IMG/VR virus record: IMGVR_UViG_3300043420_001612
Span: 1 to 51,051 of that record
From: a virus
Direction: 5' to 3' (one strand)
Length of the DNA stretch: 51,051 nucleotides
Below the pieces are notes generated by a model. It saw only the letters and a list, made by a program, of their open reading frames with translations, searched no databases and was not told the DNA's origin. How positions within the stretch are numbered: the first letter of the stretch is position 1; the number at the start of each line of letters is the position of its first letter. A program made the translations under genes and the position numbers. Shown here piece by piece: positions 5,796 to 16,276 of the stretch.

Positions 5796-8700
5796 ATGTC
5801 AGAAATTAAAAGAGTAAAAATACAATCTTTCATTGAGTCTCAAATTCCAGAATTTTTAAATTCTGATTCTCCGTTATTCAAAGAATTTTTAGAGCAATAT
5901 TATATTTCACAAGAACACCAAACAGGTGTTGTAGATTTAACTGCAAATTTACAACAATATAAAAGTATTGAACACTTCAATACTGAAACTTTTTATAGTT
6001 TGGTTGGTATTTGTACTCTTACTTCAGATTTAGCATCTTTTAATGATACTTTATATGTCAATCACACAATAGGATTTCCTAGACAATATGGACTTTTAAA
6101 AATTGATGACGAAATTATAACTTATACAGGAATTACAACTAATTCTTTTACTGGATGCATTCGTGGTTTTTGTGGGTTAGAGAAAAATACAATCAATGAG
6201 TCATTTAAATTTTCTTCAACAGATTCTTCTGACCACACCAAAGGTTCTCAGGTAATTAATTTAAATACCTTATTCTTTCAAGAGTTATTTAAAAAATTTA
6301 AAACCCAATTTTTACCTGGATTTGAAGACAGAGATTTCACTAATGGCGTAAATTTACAAACCATTTTATCAAGAGCAAAAGATTTTTATATTACTAAAGG
6401 AACAGATACTTCATTTAAGATACTCTTTAGTATTTTGTTTAATGAATCTATATCAGTAATTAAACCTCAGGAATATGTAATATCACCATCATCAAATGAA
6501 TACCTGATAACTAAAAATATTTTAGTTGAGCAAATTCTTAGAGATGCTAATCTTGCAACTCCAGACTCAATTTTGAGAAAAGAATTAAAGGGAAAAACAA
6601 TATTTCAAACCATCGCAGATAATAAGACTGCAAGTGCTTCAATTTATAATGTTGAATATAGACCAGTAAATACTGGAGATTTTGTATATGATTCAATAGA
6701 GTTTAATCAAACTGCACAAAAAAACTATATAACAAAAGATTTTTATGAGATTTCATTAGATAGCACATCCTTTATCTTAGATTTTAAATCTACTAAAAAA
6801 ACAAAAATTTTAGAGAATACACCCAAAAACTCAACATCTATTTTAGTTGATTCTACTGTTGGATTTAAACAATCTGGAAATTTATTAATTAAACCAAAAA
6901 ATCTTTCTAATCCAATTGTTTTATATTATACTGATAAAACAATCAATGAATTCTTAAATGTAACTGGTTTAACAATAGACTTAGATTATGGTGCAGAAAT
7001 ATTTGAAGAAGAATTTTTATACTCTTACTTGGATGATGGAACAAAAGTTGAATTTAGATTAATAAACATCATTGATGATATTGATTATAGAGAAACATCA
7101 AATATAAGAATCAATGACAAAATAGAATTATCTTCTTTTGGAATTGATTTAAATGATAGACTTGAATTTAATAATTGGATTTATAATATTCCAACTACGC
7201 ACGATATAAAATCAATAGATTCATCAAATAAAAATAGAATATATTTCTATGAAACACTCAATTTTTTAATTGGAGATAAAATACTATTATTCAATCCGGA
7301 TTCATCTGATGTAGATAAAGTTGAAGTAGAGATTGAAGGATTTGGATCTAATTCATTTGGGTATTTTATTGACATTAAAGGATCCGAATCAAATACATTC
7401 GGAAAAACAAAAATAAAAAGAATAATTCATAAGGCATCAAGCAATAATAACTATTTTTCAAATATTTCTGTTTTTCCCACAGGTATACAAAATAGTTATA
7501 TCGACTACAACAATGAAAATTTTTATGTAACATCTTCTGGATTTCCAAATTATAAAGTTTATGCAACAGACAGAAAAACTTTTGTTTCTGCTGGGATTGG
7601 AGTTTCTGTATTAAATTGCCCAGATCACAATTTCTTCACTGGAGAGAAAGTATACTATAATTCAAACTCAGAAAATGTTGGTATAGAAACCTCTGCATAT
7701 TTTGTAACAAAAGTAGATGAAGATAATATTAAACTTTCATACAGTAATTCTGATTTATTTTCTAAAAATTATGTTTTTACTAAAGAAAGTATTGATGGTG
7801 ACTATATTGTAAAATTTGATTTTCAAAATAAACCTTTGGAGCATCAAAAAATCTTTAAAAAATTTAATTTAACAAAAAAATTAAATAAATTCCAAATCGA
7901 AGGTGATAGAAGTACGATTGATAAGGCAACAGGAATTTTAATTAATGGAGTTGAGGTATTTTCACCAACTCTATATGATGAAAACATTTACTATGGTAAG
8001 TTAGATTCAGTAAAAACTGCATCTGGTGGAAATGGATATGATGTTATTAATTTTTCCGGATTAGAAGTTACTGATGCCAATGGTTCCAATGCAGAAGTGA
8101 AGGCACATTTATCTGGCAGTTTAAGTGAAGTAAAAATATTAAGACCAGGAATTGGTTATCCAAGAAAACCAAAAATTACTTTGTCTGGAGGAAATGGTTC
8201 TGGTGCAGTTTTAGAATCAAATTTAGTAAAAACAAAAATTATATCTAATTTCAAAGCAAGTACTGCTGTCAGTATTGGTTTTACTACAATTGATTTCCTA
8301 AATGGACACAATTTTGATGACGGTGAGGAAGTATCATACATTAATAATTCAAATGGAAGTGTAAATCCACTCGTAAATAATTCAAATTATTTTGTTGGAA
8401 TAGTAAGTTCAACTCAATTAAAATTATATAAAACAAGAAAGAATTCATTAGAAAAAACTAACCCAATTATCTTTACTGGAATTGGGACGGGAACTCATTC
8501 TCTAAAATCATTAAATTCAAAAAATACAATTACAAAAATTTATGTAAAAAATCGTGGAGAGGGATACTCAAATAGTAGTGTTAGCATTCTTAGTCAAATT
8601 TCAGCAAATAATCAAGATAATGGAATAAACACGTTTGATGATTACATTTTTGCAAAAAATCATAATTTTAAAGATGAGGATATTGTTCAGTACCAAAACA

Positions 8701-11700
8701 ATAATACATCAATATCTGGTCTATCCACTCAAACAAATTATTATGTCAAAGTTATAGATGAGAATAAGTTTAAGTTGTCAGTTCAAGGTCCTTCGGGAAA
8801 TGAGAAAGTTAATTATAATAGTAAAAAATATGTTAAATTTAGTTCAGTAGGTGTTGGAATTCATACATTTTCTTATCCACCTATTCAGATAAATGTAGAA
8901 TATGTTTCTGGTATTACGACTACTCCTTCTTTAGAACCAATAGTTCTTGGTTCAATTGAAAATGTATTTGTAACTAATGGGGGAAAAAATTATGGTTCAT
9001 CTGATGTATTAAATTACCATAGGAGACCATATATTGGTCTTTCTTCAATATCTGAGTGTATATTAAAACCGGTATTGTTGAATGGTTCTATTGTTGATGT
9101 TCAAATATTAAATTCTGGCAGAGGATATAAAAAAGATATTGATATAAAGGTATTTGGTAAAGGAAAATATGCAGAACTTTATCCTATTATCGAAGATGGG
9201 AAAATAAAAGGTATTAATGTTTTAAATCCGGGAGTGGGGTATGATGAAAAAACTACTCTGTTTGTGCAAAGGAGAGGAAGTGGTGCGGAATTTATAGCAA
9301 ATGTTTTTGAATGGAAAATTAACCAAGTTGAAAAAAATAAAAATATAATTTCATCAAATGATGAAGGATTGATTGTTCCAAGTAAAAATAACAATTCAAC
9401 ATTAGAATTTATACATTTTTATCCATCAAAGAAATTAAGATATAATGTTAATAATTTTATAGACAAAGATGGTAATGAAATTGCCCCCGATAATAATCAG
9501 AATCCATATAAAATTTTAGGTTGGGCATATGATGGAAATCCAATTTTCGGTCCTTATGGTAAAATTGATGGTGAATCTAAATTATTGAAATCTAGTTATA
9601 AATTAAAGAATTTTGGAGATATTGGAATTTCCATTACTGAACAATTAAGACCAGATTTTCCTTCTGGGTTTTTTGTTCAAGACTACTTTTATAATAAAGG
9701 TAATGGTGACTTGGATGAATATAACGGAATGTTTATTGACGACAAAAACTTACCAAACATAAACTATGGATATTTTGCAACGTTAACAGAGGACACAAAC
9801 GAACCTCAGTATCCATATACATTGCCATTATTATTTAAAGATTTACCAATAAAAGAAAATTTCAATCCAAATTTCAATCAAGAAATCGATTTTGAAAACC
9901 TTGATATTGTTAGAAATGTTGGTCCATATTATTTAAATTCAAATAATTCTACATATGAATTAATTGATAAAGTTAATCAAAAATATAAGCAAGAATTTAT
10001 AGTTAAAGAAATAAAATCATCTGGAATTAATTCAATTTCTATTTTTGATGATGGAGATGGATATAAAGTTGGAGAGTTATTGACATTTGAAAACCAATCT
10101 TCTGGTGGTAATTCAGTTTCCGCTTCAATTTCAAGAATAAAGGGAAAATCAGTATCAAATGTTCAGGTCGGTATTTTAACTTTTACTAATGTTGATTTTA
10201 TAACTAAAGGAATTTCAATTAAAGGAATTACATCTCAACCTCATAATCTAGTGAGTGATGATGAAATTATTGTCTCAAATATATCGTCTAGTGATTTTGA
10301 TTATTTAAAAGGAACTAAGAAAATTTATGTTTTCCAAAAAACAACTGGTTTAATTGAAGACGTACAAAGTCAATCAGCAACTGGAGTTACAACATACATT
10401 AAAGTAAATGATGTAGCAGGGTTTGAAGTTGATAATTTTATAGGAATAGGAACAGAAACTTTAAAGGTAATTAATGTTTCTCCGTCAGAATCAAAACTAT
10501 ATGTTAATAGATTTGATAATTATTCTGGAATACACAGTGTTGGATTAGCAAGTGTAACTTTGTTGCCAAATTCATTCACTTTTTCTTCTGAGTTTTATGA
10601 CAACTCAATAGTAGAAAATGAAACCACATATTTTAATCCCACAAATACTATCGGAATTGGAACTACTGGTTCAATTTATTATAATATAGTTGGATTTCAA
10701 ACTGCCTTTGGAACTTTAAACTCAACAGGTCTTAGTACAGTTGGTGTAAATACTACTTTGCTGCAAGTTGGTGATTATGTTTCTGGCACTAATATACAAA
10801 ACGATACCATTATAATATCAATAGGTATTGGCACAATTGGAATATCTCCAAATCACACTCTTGGTGGTGGAATATCTACAAGTTTATTGAATTTTTCAAG
10901 AAAAGTATATGACAAAACAATACCGAGTCGTTCAATTTATATACCAAGTCACAAATATTATACAGGGCAACCAATTACGTACAATGTTGGATTAAATGGA
11001 AATGGAATTATTGTTTCGGAAACTGGAGCAGGAACAACATTCAGATTAACAGATAATCAAACAATATATGCAGTTAATTTGGGTAAAGACTATGTTGGTT
11101 TATCAACTTTAGGTTTTACAACCAATACTGGAATTGGAACTACTCAAAATTCATTATACTTCTTTAATCCTATTGATAATGTTGGCTTATCCCACTCGTT
11201 AACAACTCAATATGAAAAAATTAAAGGAGTGGTTAATAATTACTCTGTAGTTGTTTCAACATCGCAAACACACGGATTGCAGACGGGTGATAATATCAAT
11301 TTCAATTTCAATCAAAGCAATACAAAAACAATAAAAATTAGATATGATAGTGTAATCAGAAAAATAACAACCGAACTTATTGACTTCAACCCTACTTCTG
11401 GAATAAACACATCAACAAATGAAATTGAAATTCCTGGAAATAATTTAAAAACAGGAGATAAAGTTGTATATTACACTGAAGGACAAACCTCTGTTGGTGG
11501 ATTGTCAACAAACTCTGTATATTATGTACTAAAACAGGATTTGAATAAAATCAAATTGTGCAATTATCAATATGATACTAGTATTGGTATTGCAATTACT
11601 TTAACTTCTGTTGGGGTAGGTTCTTCTCATAGTTTAGCATTAATCAATCCACCAATTAATATTTTAAAGGGAAATATACTATCTTTTGATTTAAGTGATA

Positions 11701-14177
11701 GCAGTCTTTTGGATATGGATTTGAAATTATATAAAGATTCTAATTTTACTCAAGAACTTGAAACATTCAAATATTCAAATTATGACGAAAGAAAATTAGA
11801 TACGAATTTATCATCAATTCCAACTGAAATTTATTACAACTTAGTTTCATTGTCTAATGAGGAAATAGAAAAAAATCAAATATCATCGGACTATGAAGTA
11901 GTTGGGTCTAATAAAATTAAAATAATCCCAAATAATATCAACACTTATCATCCTGTAATAAAAACAGGAAATTCACAATTTAAATTCAATTTAAATGTTA
12001 TTCCAGAACCAATTACATTCATCTCTGATTTATCTACATCTAGTTATGATACAGATTCAAAAAATGTTATTGGACCTATATCAAATGTTAGGGTTAATTT
12101 TGGAGGAAGGGGATACAAAAAAGTTCCAAAAATTTCTAAAATTAACACTTTCTCCGGTAAAGGGGCATCATTAGAAGCAAAATCATCATCTATTGGTAAA
12201 ATAGAAAATTTAGAAAGAGTTAAAGATGGATTTGATTATCCAAGTGATACTACACTAAAACCATATTTAAGTGTTCCTGCTGTTGCTCAAGTTGGAGATA
12301 TAGCAAGAGTGGAATATATTGGAATTATTACTGGTGGAAAAAATTACAATACTGCACCTGTTTTAAAGGTATTAGGAAATGATAAGATTAAATTATCTGC
12401 AAATTTACAAAGTGGTAGTGTAGTTAGTGTAAATATTGTTCAAAATACAAATGATTTAATAAATCCTTTAAGAATTATACCTATAAGAAATTCTAATGGT
12501 TATGAAATTGATTCTGTCGTTTCTGCCAATAATGGGTCTAGTGTGACTTTAGAACTTCTCAACAACTCTGAATTATATCCATTAATTACAACTGGATATG
12601 GTAATACTGATGTTATATTTCCATTCTCTGTGGGTGATGAAATTTTTATAGAAAATTGCAGACAAGTCGATAGAACCAAAGATAATATAAATTCAAAAGA
12701 CTATAATTATAGATTTTTTACTATAACTTCAGTAAGTCCCGAAAATTCTACCATTACTTTTAGTATGACTGGAGTTAAAGATTCTTTAAATTTAAATCAG
12801 GATAATGGAGAATCAAATTATGAAAATGGATTTGGATATGGATATGTGGTGAATAAAAAGGATATTGCAGAATTTGAAATGAACTTGGTTGATGACTTAA
12901 GTTATATTTCTGGCGAATCTGTCGTTGGATTTGATGGGAAAGGAAATGCTGTTTTCTCTGCAAAAGTTGCAGAAGATGGATGGGATAATGAAATTAATCA
13001 ATTAAGAATGGTTGATGTGAAAGGTGAACTTGAGGTTGGAAATAAACTAAAAGGAGAAAAATCTCTATTGAATGGAACAATCAGGGATATAAACATATTC
13101 AATTTGAAAGCAAATCTTGGAGTATCTAGAAATAAAGTTAATGATAGAAAAAATGAAAGTGGATTTTTAAATGAGTATCTACAAAGAATTTCTGATAATT
13201 TTTACTATCAAAAATTTTCATATGCAATAAAGAGTCAACTTTCTTATGATGAATGGAAGGAACCCGTTCGTTCGATAATTCACCCATCAGGATTTAAAGA
13301 ATTTTCCGATTTGGATGTTGTAAGCATCCCATCGTCTTCTATGAAAGTTGGAATAAGTAGTAGCAATTTAATTTTGAACGTTTTGATGGATAATGTGCAA
13401 TCACTCTATTCTAAAAATAATTTTACTCTTGTTTCTGAAGATGAAGATAATTTATTTGAAGATGGTTCAATTGAAAGGGTTAACATTGGAGCAGAAGAAG
13501 GTATAATTGCTGGAGTTGGTACATTTGGACCAATTTTTGGAGTTCCCCTGAAGCAATATATTTTAAATAAAACCAATAAAGTTCTTTTAATGAATGATAT
13601 TAGTAATGAGTTTGATGGTTCTAATGATTATATTTCCTTAGGAACAACTTCAATAACATTTAATTCACTGACACAATATTATGTTGGAATTTCTACTGCT
13701 AATTTAAATATTGGAGATTATCTTGGTAATTCTGAATTTTTAATCCCAGAAGTTACAAGAATTGAATCTATTGGTATTAATAGTGTACGAATAAATCTAC
13801 CACATCGTCTCACGAATGGAATCAGTACAACCAGTGTAGAAATTAGGAGAAGACTTCCAGGAAATGAAGTCGTTGGTAAGAAATCTTTTGAATTGACCTC
13901 TGGAATTGGTCCAGATAAAGTTCCATTATATTATAGAGAATTTAATTCAAATTCAACTGAAATTATAAAATTAGATAATAATATTATTGAACTTAAGAAC
14001 CATAACTTCCAGACAGGTCAAAAAATATTTTATGATCAAAATGTTATTGATGTGGGACCAGTTGGTTCTGCAACAACAGAAGTTGATAATGGATTTTCTT
14101 ACACAATTTCTAATAAATTTGATTCAAATACGATTATGAGATTTGATATGACGATATTTAAGTTTGATTCAAATTAA
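5796..14177 (+). CDS. Giant gp7-like baseplate wedge protein with YHYH-type domain, 2793 aa
   Basis: Probably a baseplate wedge and peripheral structural protein at the gp7 position. The N-terminus (about 1-230; FIESQIPEFLNSDSPLFKEF, FKKFKTQFLPGF, AKDFYITKGTDTSFKILF) matches the large protein after gp6 in cyanophages. The body is repetitive. It has at least seven GxGY modules (such as GRGYKKVPKI), at least six HxFxxG(D/E)xVxY...YYV...KLS modules of about 70-90 residues, and an EIITYTG...RG module near residues 105-130. Around residues 1240-1370 GWAYDGNPIFGPYG and DEYNGMF...YGYFATL resemble the YHYH domain. T4 gp7 is 1032 aa, so this version is greatly enlarged, probably by repeat expansion. 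No frameshift is seen. Confidence 0.8.
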   Translation: MSEIKRVKIQSFIESQIPEFLNSDSPLFKEFLEQYYISQEHQTGVVDLTANLQQYKSIEHFNTETFYSLVGICTLTSDLASFNDTLYVNHTIGFPRQYGLLKIDDEIITYTGITTNSFTGCIRGFCGLEKNTINESFKFSSTDSSDHTKGSQVINLNTLFFQELFKKFKTQFLPGFEDRDFTNGVNLQTILSRAKDFYITKGTDTSFKILFSILFNESISVIKPQEYVISPSSNEYLITKNILVEQILRDANLATPDSILRKELKGKTIFQTIADNKTASASIYNVEYRPVNTGDFVYDSIEFNQTAQKNYITKDFYEISLDSTSFILDFKSTKKTKILENTPKNSTSILVDSTVGFKQSGNLLIKPKNLSNPIVLYYTDKTINEFLNVTGLTIDLDYGAEIFEEEFLYSYLDDGTKVEFRLINIIDDIDYRETSNIRINDKIELSSFGIDLNDRLEFNNWIYNIPTTHDIKSIDSSNKNRIYFYETLNFLIGDKILLFNPDSSDVDKVEVEIEGFGSNSFGYFIDIKGSESNTFGKTKIKRIIHKASSNNNYFSNISVFPTGIQNSYIDYNNENFYVTSSGFPNYKVYATDRKTFVSAGIGVSVLNCPDHNFFTGEKVYYNSNSENVGIETSAYFVTKVDEDNIKLSYSNSDLFSKNYVFTKESIDGDYIVKFDFQNKPLEHQKIFKKFNLTKKLNKFQIEGDRSTIDKATGILINGVEVFSPTLYDENIYYGKLDSVKTASGGNGYDVINFSGLEVTDANGSNAEVKAHLSGSLSEVKILRPGIGYPRKPKITLSGGNGSGAVLESNLVKTKIISNFKASTAVSIGFTTIDFLNGHNFDDGEEVSYINNSNGSVNPLVNNSNYFVGIVSSTQLKLYKTRKNSLEKTNPIIFTGIGTGTHSLKSLNSKNTITKIYVKNRGEGYSNSSVSILSQISANNQDNGINTFDDYIFAKNHNFKDEDIVQYQNNNTSISGLSTQTNYYVKVIDENKFKLSVQGPSGNEKVNYNSKKYVKFSSVGVGIHTFSYPPIQINVEYVSGITTTPSLEPIVLGSIENVFVTNGGKNYGSSDVLNYHRRPYIGLSSISECILKPVLLNGSIVDVQILNSGRGYKKDIDIKVFGKGKYAELYPIIEDGKIKGINVLNPGVGYDEKTTLFVQRRGSGAEFIANVFEWKINQVEKNKNIISSNDEGLIVPSKNNNSTLEFIHFYPSKKLRYNVNNFIDKDGNEIAPDNNQNPYKILGWAYDGNPIFGPYGKIDGESKLLKSSYKLKNFGDIGISITEQLRPDFPSGFFVQDYFYNKGNGDLDEYNGMFIDDKNLPNINYGYFATLTEDTNEPQYPYTLPLLFKDLPIKENFNPNFNQEIDFENLDIVRNVGPYYLNSNNSTYELIDKVNQKYKQEFIVKEIKSSGINSISIFDDGDGYKVGELLTFENQSSGGNSVSASISRIKGKSVSNVQVGILTFTNVDFITKGISIKGITSQPHNLVSDDEIIVSNISSSDFDYLKGTKKIYVFQKTTGLIEDVQSQSATGVTTYIKVNDVAGFEVDNFIGIGTETLKVINVSPSESKLYVNRFDNYSGIHSVGLASVTLLPNSFTFSSEFYDNSIVENETTYFNPTNTIGIGTTGSIYYNIVGFQTAFGTLNSTGLSTVGVNTTLLQVGDYVSGTNIQNDTIIISIGIGTIGISPNHTLGGGISTSLLNFSRKVYDKTIPSRSIYIPSHKYYTGQPITYNVGLNGNGIIVSETGAGTTFRLTDNQTIYAVNLGKDYVGLSTLGFTTNTGIGTTQNSLYFFNPIDNVGLSHSLTTQYEKIKGVVNNYSVVVSTSQTHGLQTGDNINFNFNQSNTKTIKIRYDSVIRKITTELIDFNPTSGINTSTNEIEIPGNNLKTGDKVVYYTEGQTSVGGLSTNSVYYVLKQDLNKIKLCNYQYDTSIGIAITLTSVGVGSSHSLALINPPINILKGNILSFDLSDSSLLDMDLKLYKDSNFTQELETFKYSNYDERKLDTNLSSIPTEIYYNLVSLSNEEIEKNQISSDYEVVGSNKIKIIPNNINTYHPVIKTGNSQFKFNLNVIPEPITFISDLSTSSYDTDSKNVIGPISNVRVNFGGRGYKKVPKISKINTFSGKGASLEAKSSSIGKIENLERVKDGFDYPSDTTLKPYLSVPAVAQVGDIARVEYIGIITGGKNYNTAPVLKVLGNDKIKLSANLQSGSVVSVNIVQNTNDLINPLRIIPIRNSNGYEIDSVVSANNGSSVTLELLNNSELYPLITTGYGNTDVIFPFSVGDEIFIENCRQVDRTKDNINSKDYNYRFFTITSVSPENSTITFSMTGVKDSLNLNQDNGESNYENGFGYGYVVNKKDIAEFEMNLVDDLSYISGESVVGFDGKGNAVFSAKVAEDGWDNEINQLRMVDVKGELEVGNKLKGEKSLLNGTIRDINIFNLKANLGVSRNKVNDRKNESGFLNEYLQRISDNFYYQKFSYAIKSQLSYDEWKEPVRSIIHPSGFKEFSDLDVVSIPSSSMKVGISSSNLILNVLMDNVQSLYSKNNFTLVSEDEDNLFEDGSIERVNIGAEEGIIAGVGTFGPIFGVPLKQYILNKTNKVLLMNDISNEFDGSNDYISLGTTSITFNSLTQYYVGISTANLNIGDYLGNSEFLIPEVTRIESIGINSVRINLPHRLTNGISTTSVEIRRRLPGNEVVGKKSFELTSGIGPDKVPLYYREFNSNSTEIIKLDNNIIELKNHNFQTGQKIFYDQNVIDVGPVGSATTEVDNGFSYTISNKFDSNTIMRFDMTIFKFDSN

Positions 14178-14179
14178 AC

Positions 14180-14187
14180 TATAAATA
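14180..14187 (+). promoter_or_regulatory. Late promoter -10 element (TATAAATA) for the fibre gene
   Basis: Exact T4 late consensus, starting just after the stop of the gp7-like gene and ending 23 nt before the ATG at 14210. No Shine-Dalgarno sequence follows. Confidence 0.75.
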
Positions 14188-14209
14188 ATCAAAAGAATTT
14201 TAATATCTA

Positions 14210-15988
14210 ATGGCAAGACTAGGGATATTTACTGGAACTACACCTAATGACGGAACTGGAGATACGTTATCTCAAGGTGCAGTGAAGGTTAATAGTAATT
14301 TTGTTGAGATTTATAATGCAATTGGTGATGGTGATAACATTACAAATACAATTTCTTTTGCAGAAACCTCAACAAATGTAGTTGGTGGAATTGCTTCAGT
14401 AACAAGTTTAGATGTTTCTTCGGGTATTGCTACAATTGGGTTTTTGACCGCAACTAATGTTAATGTTGCTGGAGTTATAACTGCTTCTAGTTTTGTTGGT
14501 AACGTTACTGGAACGGCAACCACTGCCAATAACGTAAGTTCATCTATAAACATTAATACTTCAGGCATTATAACTGCTTCTAGTTTTGTTGGTAGTGTTA
14601 TTGGCACAGCAACTACAGCATCCAGTTTACCCTCAAATATTAATATTAATACCTCAGGCATTATAACTGCTTCTAGTTTTTCTGGGAGTCTTTCTGGAAC
14701 AGCAACTACAGCATCCAGTTTACCCTCAAATATTAATATTAATACCTCAGGCATTATAACTGCTTCTAGTTTTTCTGGGAGTCTTTCTGGAACAGCAACT
14801 ACAGCAACTACAGCACTTGGTGTATCAACAACAATTAATATCAATACATCAGGTATTATAACTGCTTCTAGTTTTGTTGGTAATGTTACTGGAACAGCAA
14901 CTACAGCAACTACAGCACTTGGTGTATCAACAACAATTAATATTAATACTAGTGGTATTATAACTGCTTCTAGTTTTTCTGGGAGTCTTTCTGGAACAGC
15001 AACTACAGCAATTGGATTAGGAACAACATCTAATATTAATACTAGTGGTATTATAACTGCTTCAAATTTTGTATCAAATCAATCAGTTACAATTGACGGA
15101 TCAGCTTTGATTGGTTCTACTATACTTTCACTCTCTGGTGTTTCATCTGATTTCACCTCAGTTGGTTCTCATACTTTTACTATTCCAACAGGAGTTACAA
15201 AAATTTCAGCAATTGTAATTGCTGGTGGTGGTGGAGGTGGTGCAGGAGAAGTTGGAGGTGGAGGAGGAGGTGGTGCTGGAGGGGGATTGAGATATATCAA
15301 TGATTATCCAGTAACTCCGGGTCAAGTATTGAGCATTACAGTTGGAAATGGTGGAAATGGTGGAAATAGCATTACAGTTGGAAATGGTGGAAATGGTGGA
15401 AATGGTGGAAATGGATCTCCTGGGGGGGATTCTGAAATTACCGGAATAGTAACTGCTTTTGGTGGAAGTGGGGGAGACCTGTCTAATGGAACAAATACTC
15501 CAGGTGGAACTGGTGGAACTGGAAGTGCAATTGGAGGAAATATTGGAGGAGGAAATGGGGGTAATGGTGGACTTGGAGTATTGAGTAGAGGTGGTGGAGG
15601 AGGAGGTGCTGGTGGATATACAGGAAATGGTGGAGATGGTACATCAAATACTGGAAATAATGGTTCTGGTGGTGGTGGAGCAGGTGGTGGTGGAGTAGGA
15701 TCTGGTGGTGGTGGAGTAGGATTATTTGGAGTATCTTCAAGTGGAACTGGGGCATTAGATCAGGGAGGAGGTGGTGGTTCTGGTGGTTCATCTGGAACTA
15801 CAGGAACAGAAAATTCAAATGGAAGTCCAGGGGGCAACTATGGAGCAGGTGGTGGAGGAGGTGATAATGGCAGTATCACACTTGGTGGAAATGGATCTCA
15901 AGGTGCTGTGAGAATTTTGTGGTCTCCAAATTCAAAATTTTCAAGACTTTATCCATCACATCAAGTTGGAAACAACATAAATCAATAA
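14210..15988 (+). CDS. Tail-fibre-like protein with tandem repeats and glycine-rich tip, 592 aa
   Basis: Likely a virion fibre or adhesin. The N-terminus (GTTPNDGTGDTLSQGAVKVN, then NFVEIYNAIGDG) is a conserved attachment segment in cyanophage fibres. Residues about 85-290 hold seven copies of a 31/34-residue repeat with core SGIITASSF(V/S)G...GTATTA, typical of beta-rich trimeric fibre shafts. From about residue 320 there is a Gly-rich domain: FTIPTGVTKISAIVIAGG, many polyglycine runs, GQVLSITVGNGGNGG and a final QGAVRILW strand. Polyglycine loops recall the receptor-binding tips of T-even gp38 adhesins. Shaft and tip are repetitive at DNA level and likely to vary by recombination or slippage. 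Confidence 0.8.
   Translation: MARLGIFTGTTPNDGTGDTLSQGAVKVNSNFVEIYNAIGDGDNITNTISFAETSTNVVGGIASVTSLDVSSGIATIGFLTATNVNVAGVITASSFVGNVTGTATTANNVSSSININTSGIITASSFVGSVIGTATTASSLPSNININTSGIITASSFSGSLSGTATTASSLPSNININTSGIITASSFSGSLSGTATTATTALGVSTTININTSGIITASSFVGNVTGTATTATTALGVSTTININTSGIITASSFSGSLSGTATTAIGLGTTSNINTSGIITASNFVSNQSVTIDGSALIGSTILSLSGVSSDFTSVGSHTFTIPTGVTKISAIVIAGGGGGGAGEVGGGGGGGAGGGLRYINDYPVTPGQVLSITVGNGGNGGNSITVGNGGNGGNGGNGSPGGDSEITGIVTAFGGSGGDLSNGTNTPGGTGGTGSAIGGNIGGGNGGNGGLGVLSRGGGGGGAGGYTGNGGDGTSNTGNNGSGGGGAGGGGVGSGGGGVGLFGVSSSGTGALDQGGGGGSGGSSGTTGTENSNGSPGGNYGAGGGGGDNGSITLGGNGSQGAVRILWSPNSKFSRLYPSHQVGNNINQ
14477..15063 (+). repeat. Seven in-frame 93/102-nt repeats in the fibre gene
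   Basis: The core ATAACTGCTTC begins at 14477, 14570, 14663, 14756, 14858, 14960 and 15053. The spacings are 93, 93, 93, 102, 102 and 93 nt, all whole codons (31 or 34). A 93-nt unit starting ACAGCAACTACAGCATCCAG occurs at 14606 and again at 14699 with no visible difference. This supports recent duplication. Confidence 0.93.
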
Positions 15989-16003
15989 AGGAATTAAAGA
16001 AAA

Positions 16004-16276
16004 ATGGCAAGCAACACAGGAGTATTTTTTAATATTAATGATAATGATGGAATACCTTTGGTTGGTGTTTCAACTGATGGAAGAGTATTTCTTGATCCTT
16101 TTTATGGTAATGTTGGTGTTGGTATTACAAATCCAACATCAAAACTTCACATCATTGGTGATGCAAGAGTTGGTATTGATACATCTCAGGGTGTAATCTT
16201 AACATCAGCAAATGGAACAAAATATCGTCTAATTGTAAGTGATGCAGGGGTATTGAGTGCAATCTTAGTCCCTTAA
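16004..16276 (+). CDS. Small fibre-related structural protein, 90 aa
   Basis: Begins MASNTGVFFNINDNDGIPLV and contains GNVGVGITNPTSKLHIIGDA, a motif common in phage and bacterial fibre shafts just before the tip or chaperone region. The C-terminus (GTKYRLIVSDAGVLSAILVP) resembles a short beta-structured tail found on such proteins. It follows the fibre gene by 15 nt with an AAAGGA Shine-Dalgarno sequence, so it is probably translated from the same message. It could be a separate tip or accessory subunit, or the detached end of a longer fibre. Confidence 0.65.
   Translation: MASNTGVFFNINDNDGIPLVGVSTDGRVFLDPFYGNVGVGITNPTSKLHIIGDARVGIDTSQGVILTSANGTKYRLIVSDAGVLSAILVP

Noticed and set aside
14311-14844. 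177-aa open frame on the minus strand
   Set aside because: It is the antisense of the regular repeats in the fibre gene; its apparent repeats simply mirror the + strand.
15483-15791. His/Leu-rich minus-strand open frame
   Set aside because: Antisense of the glycine-rich codons; composition artefact.
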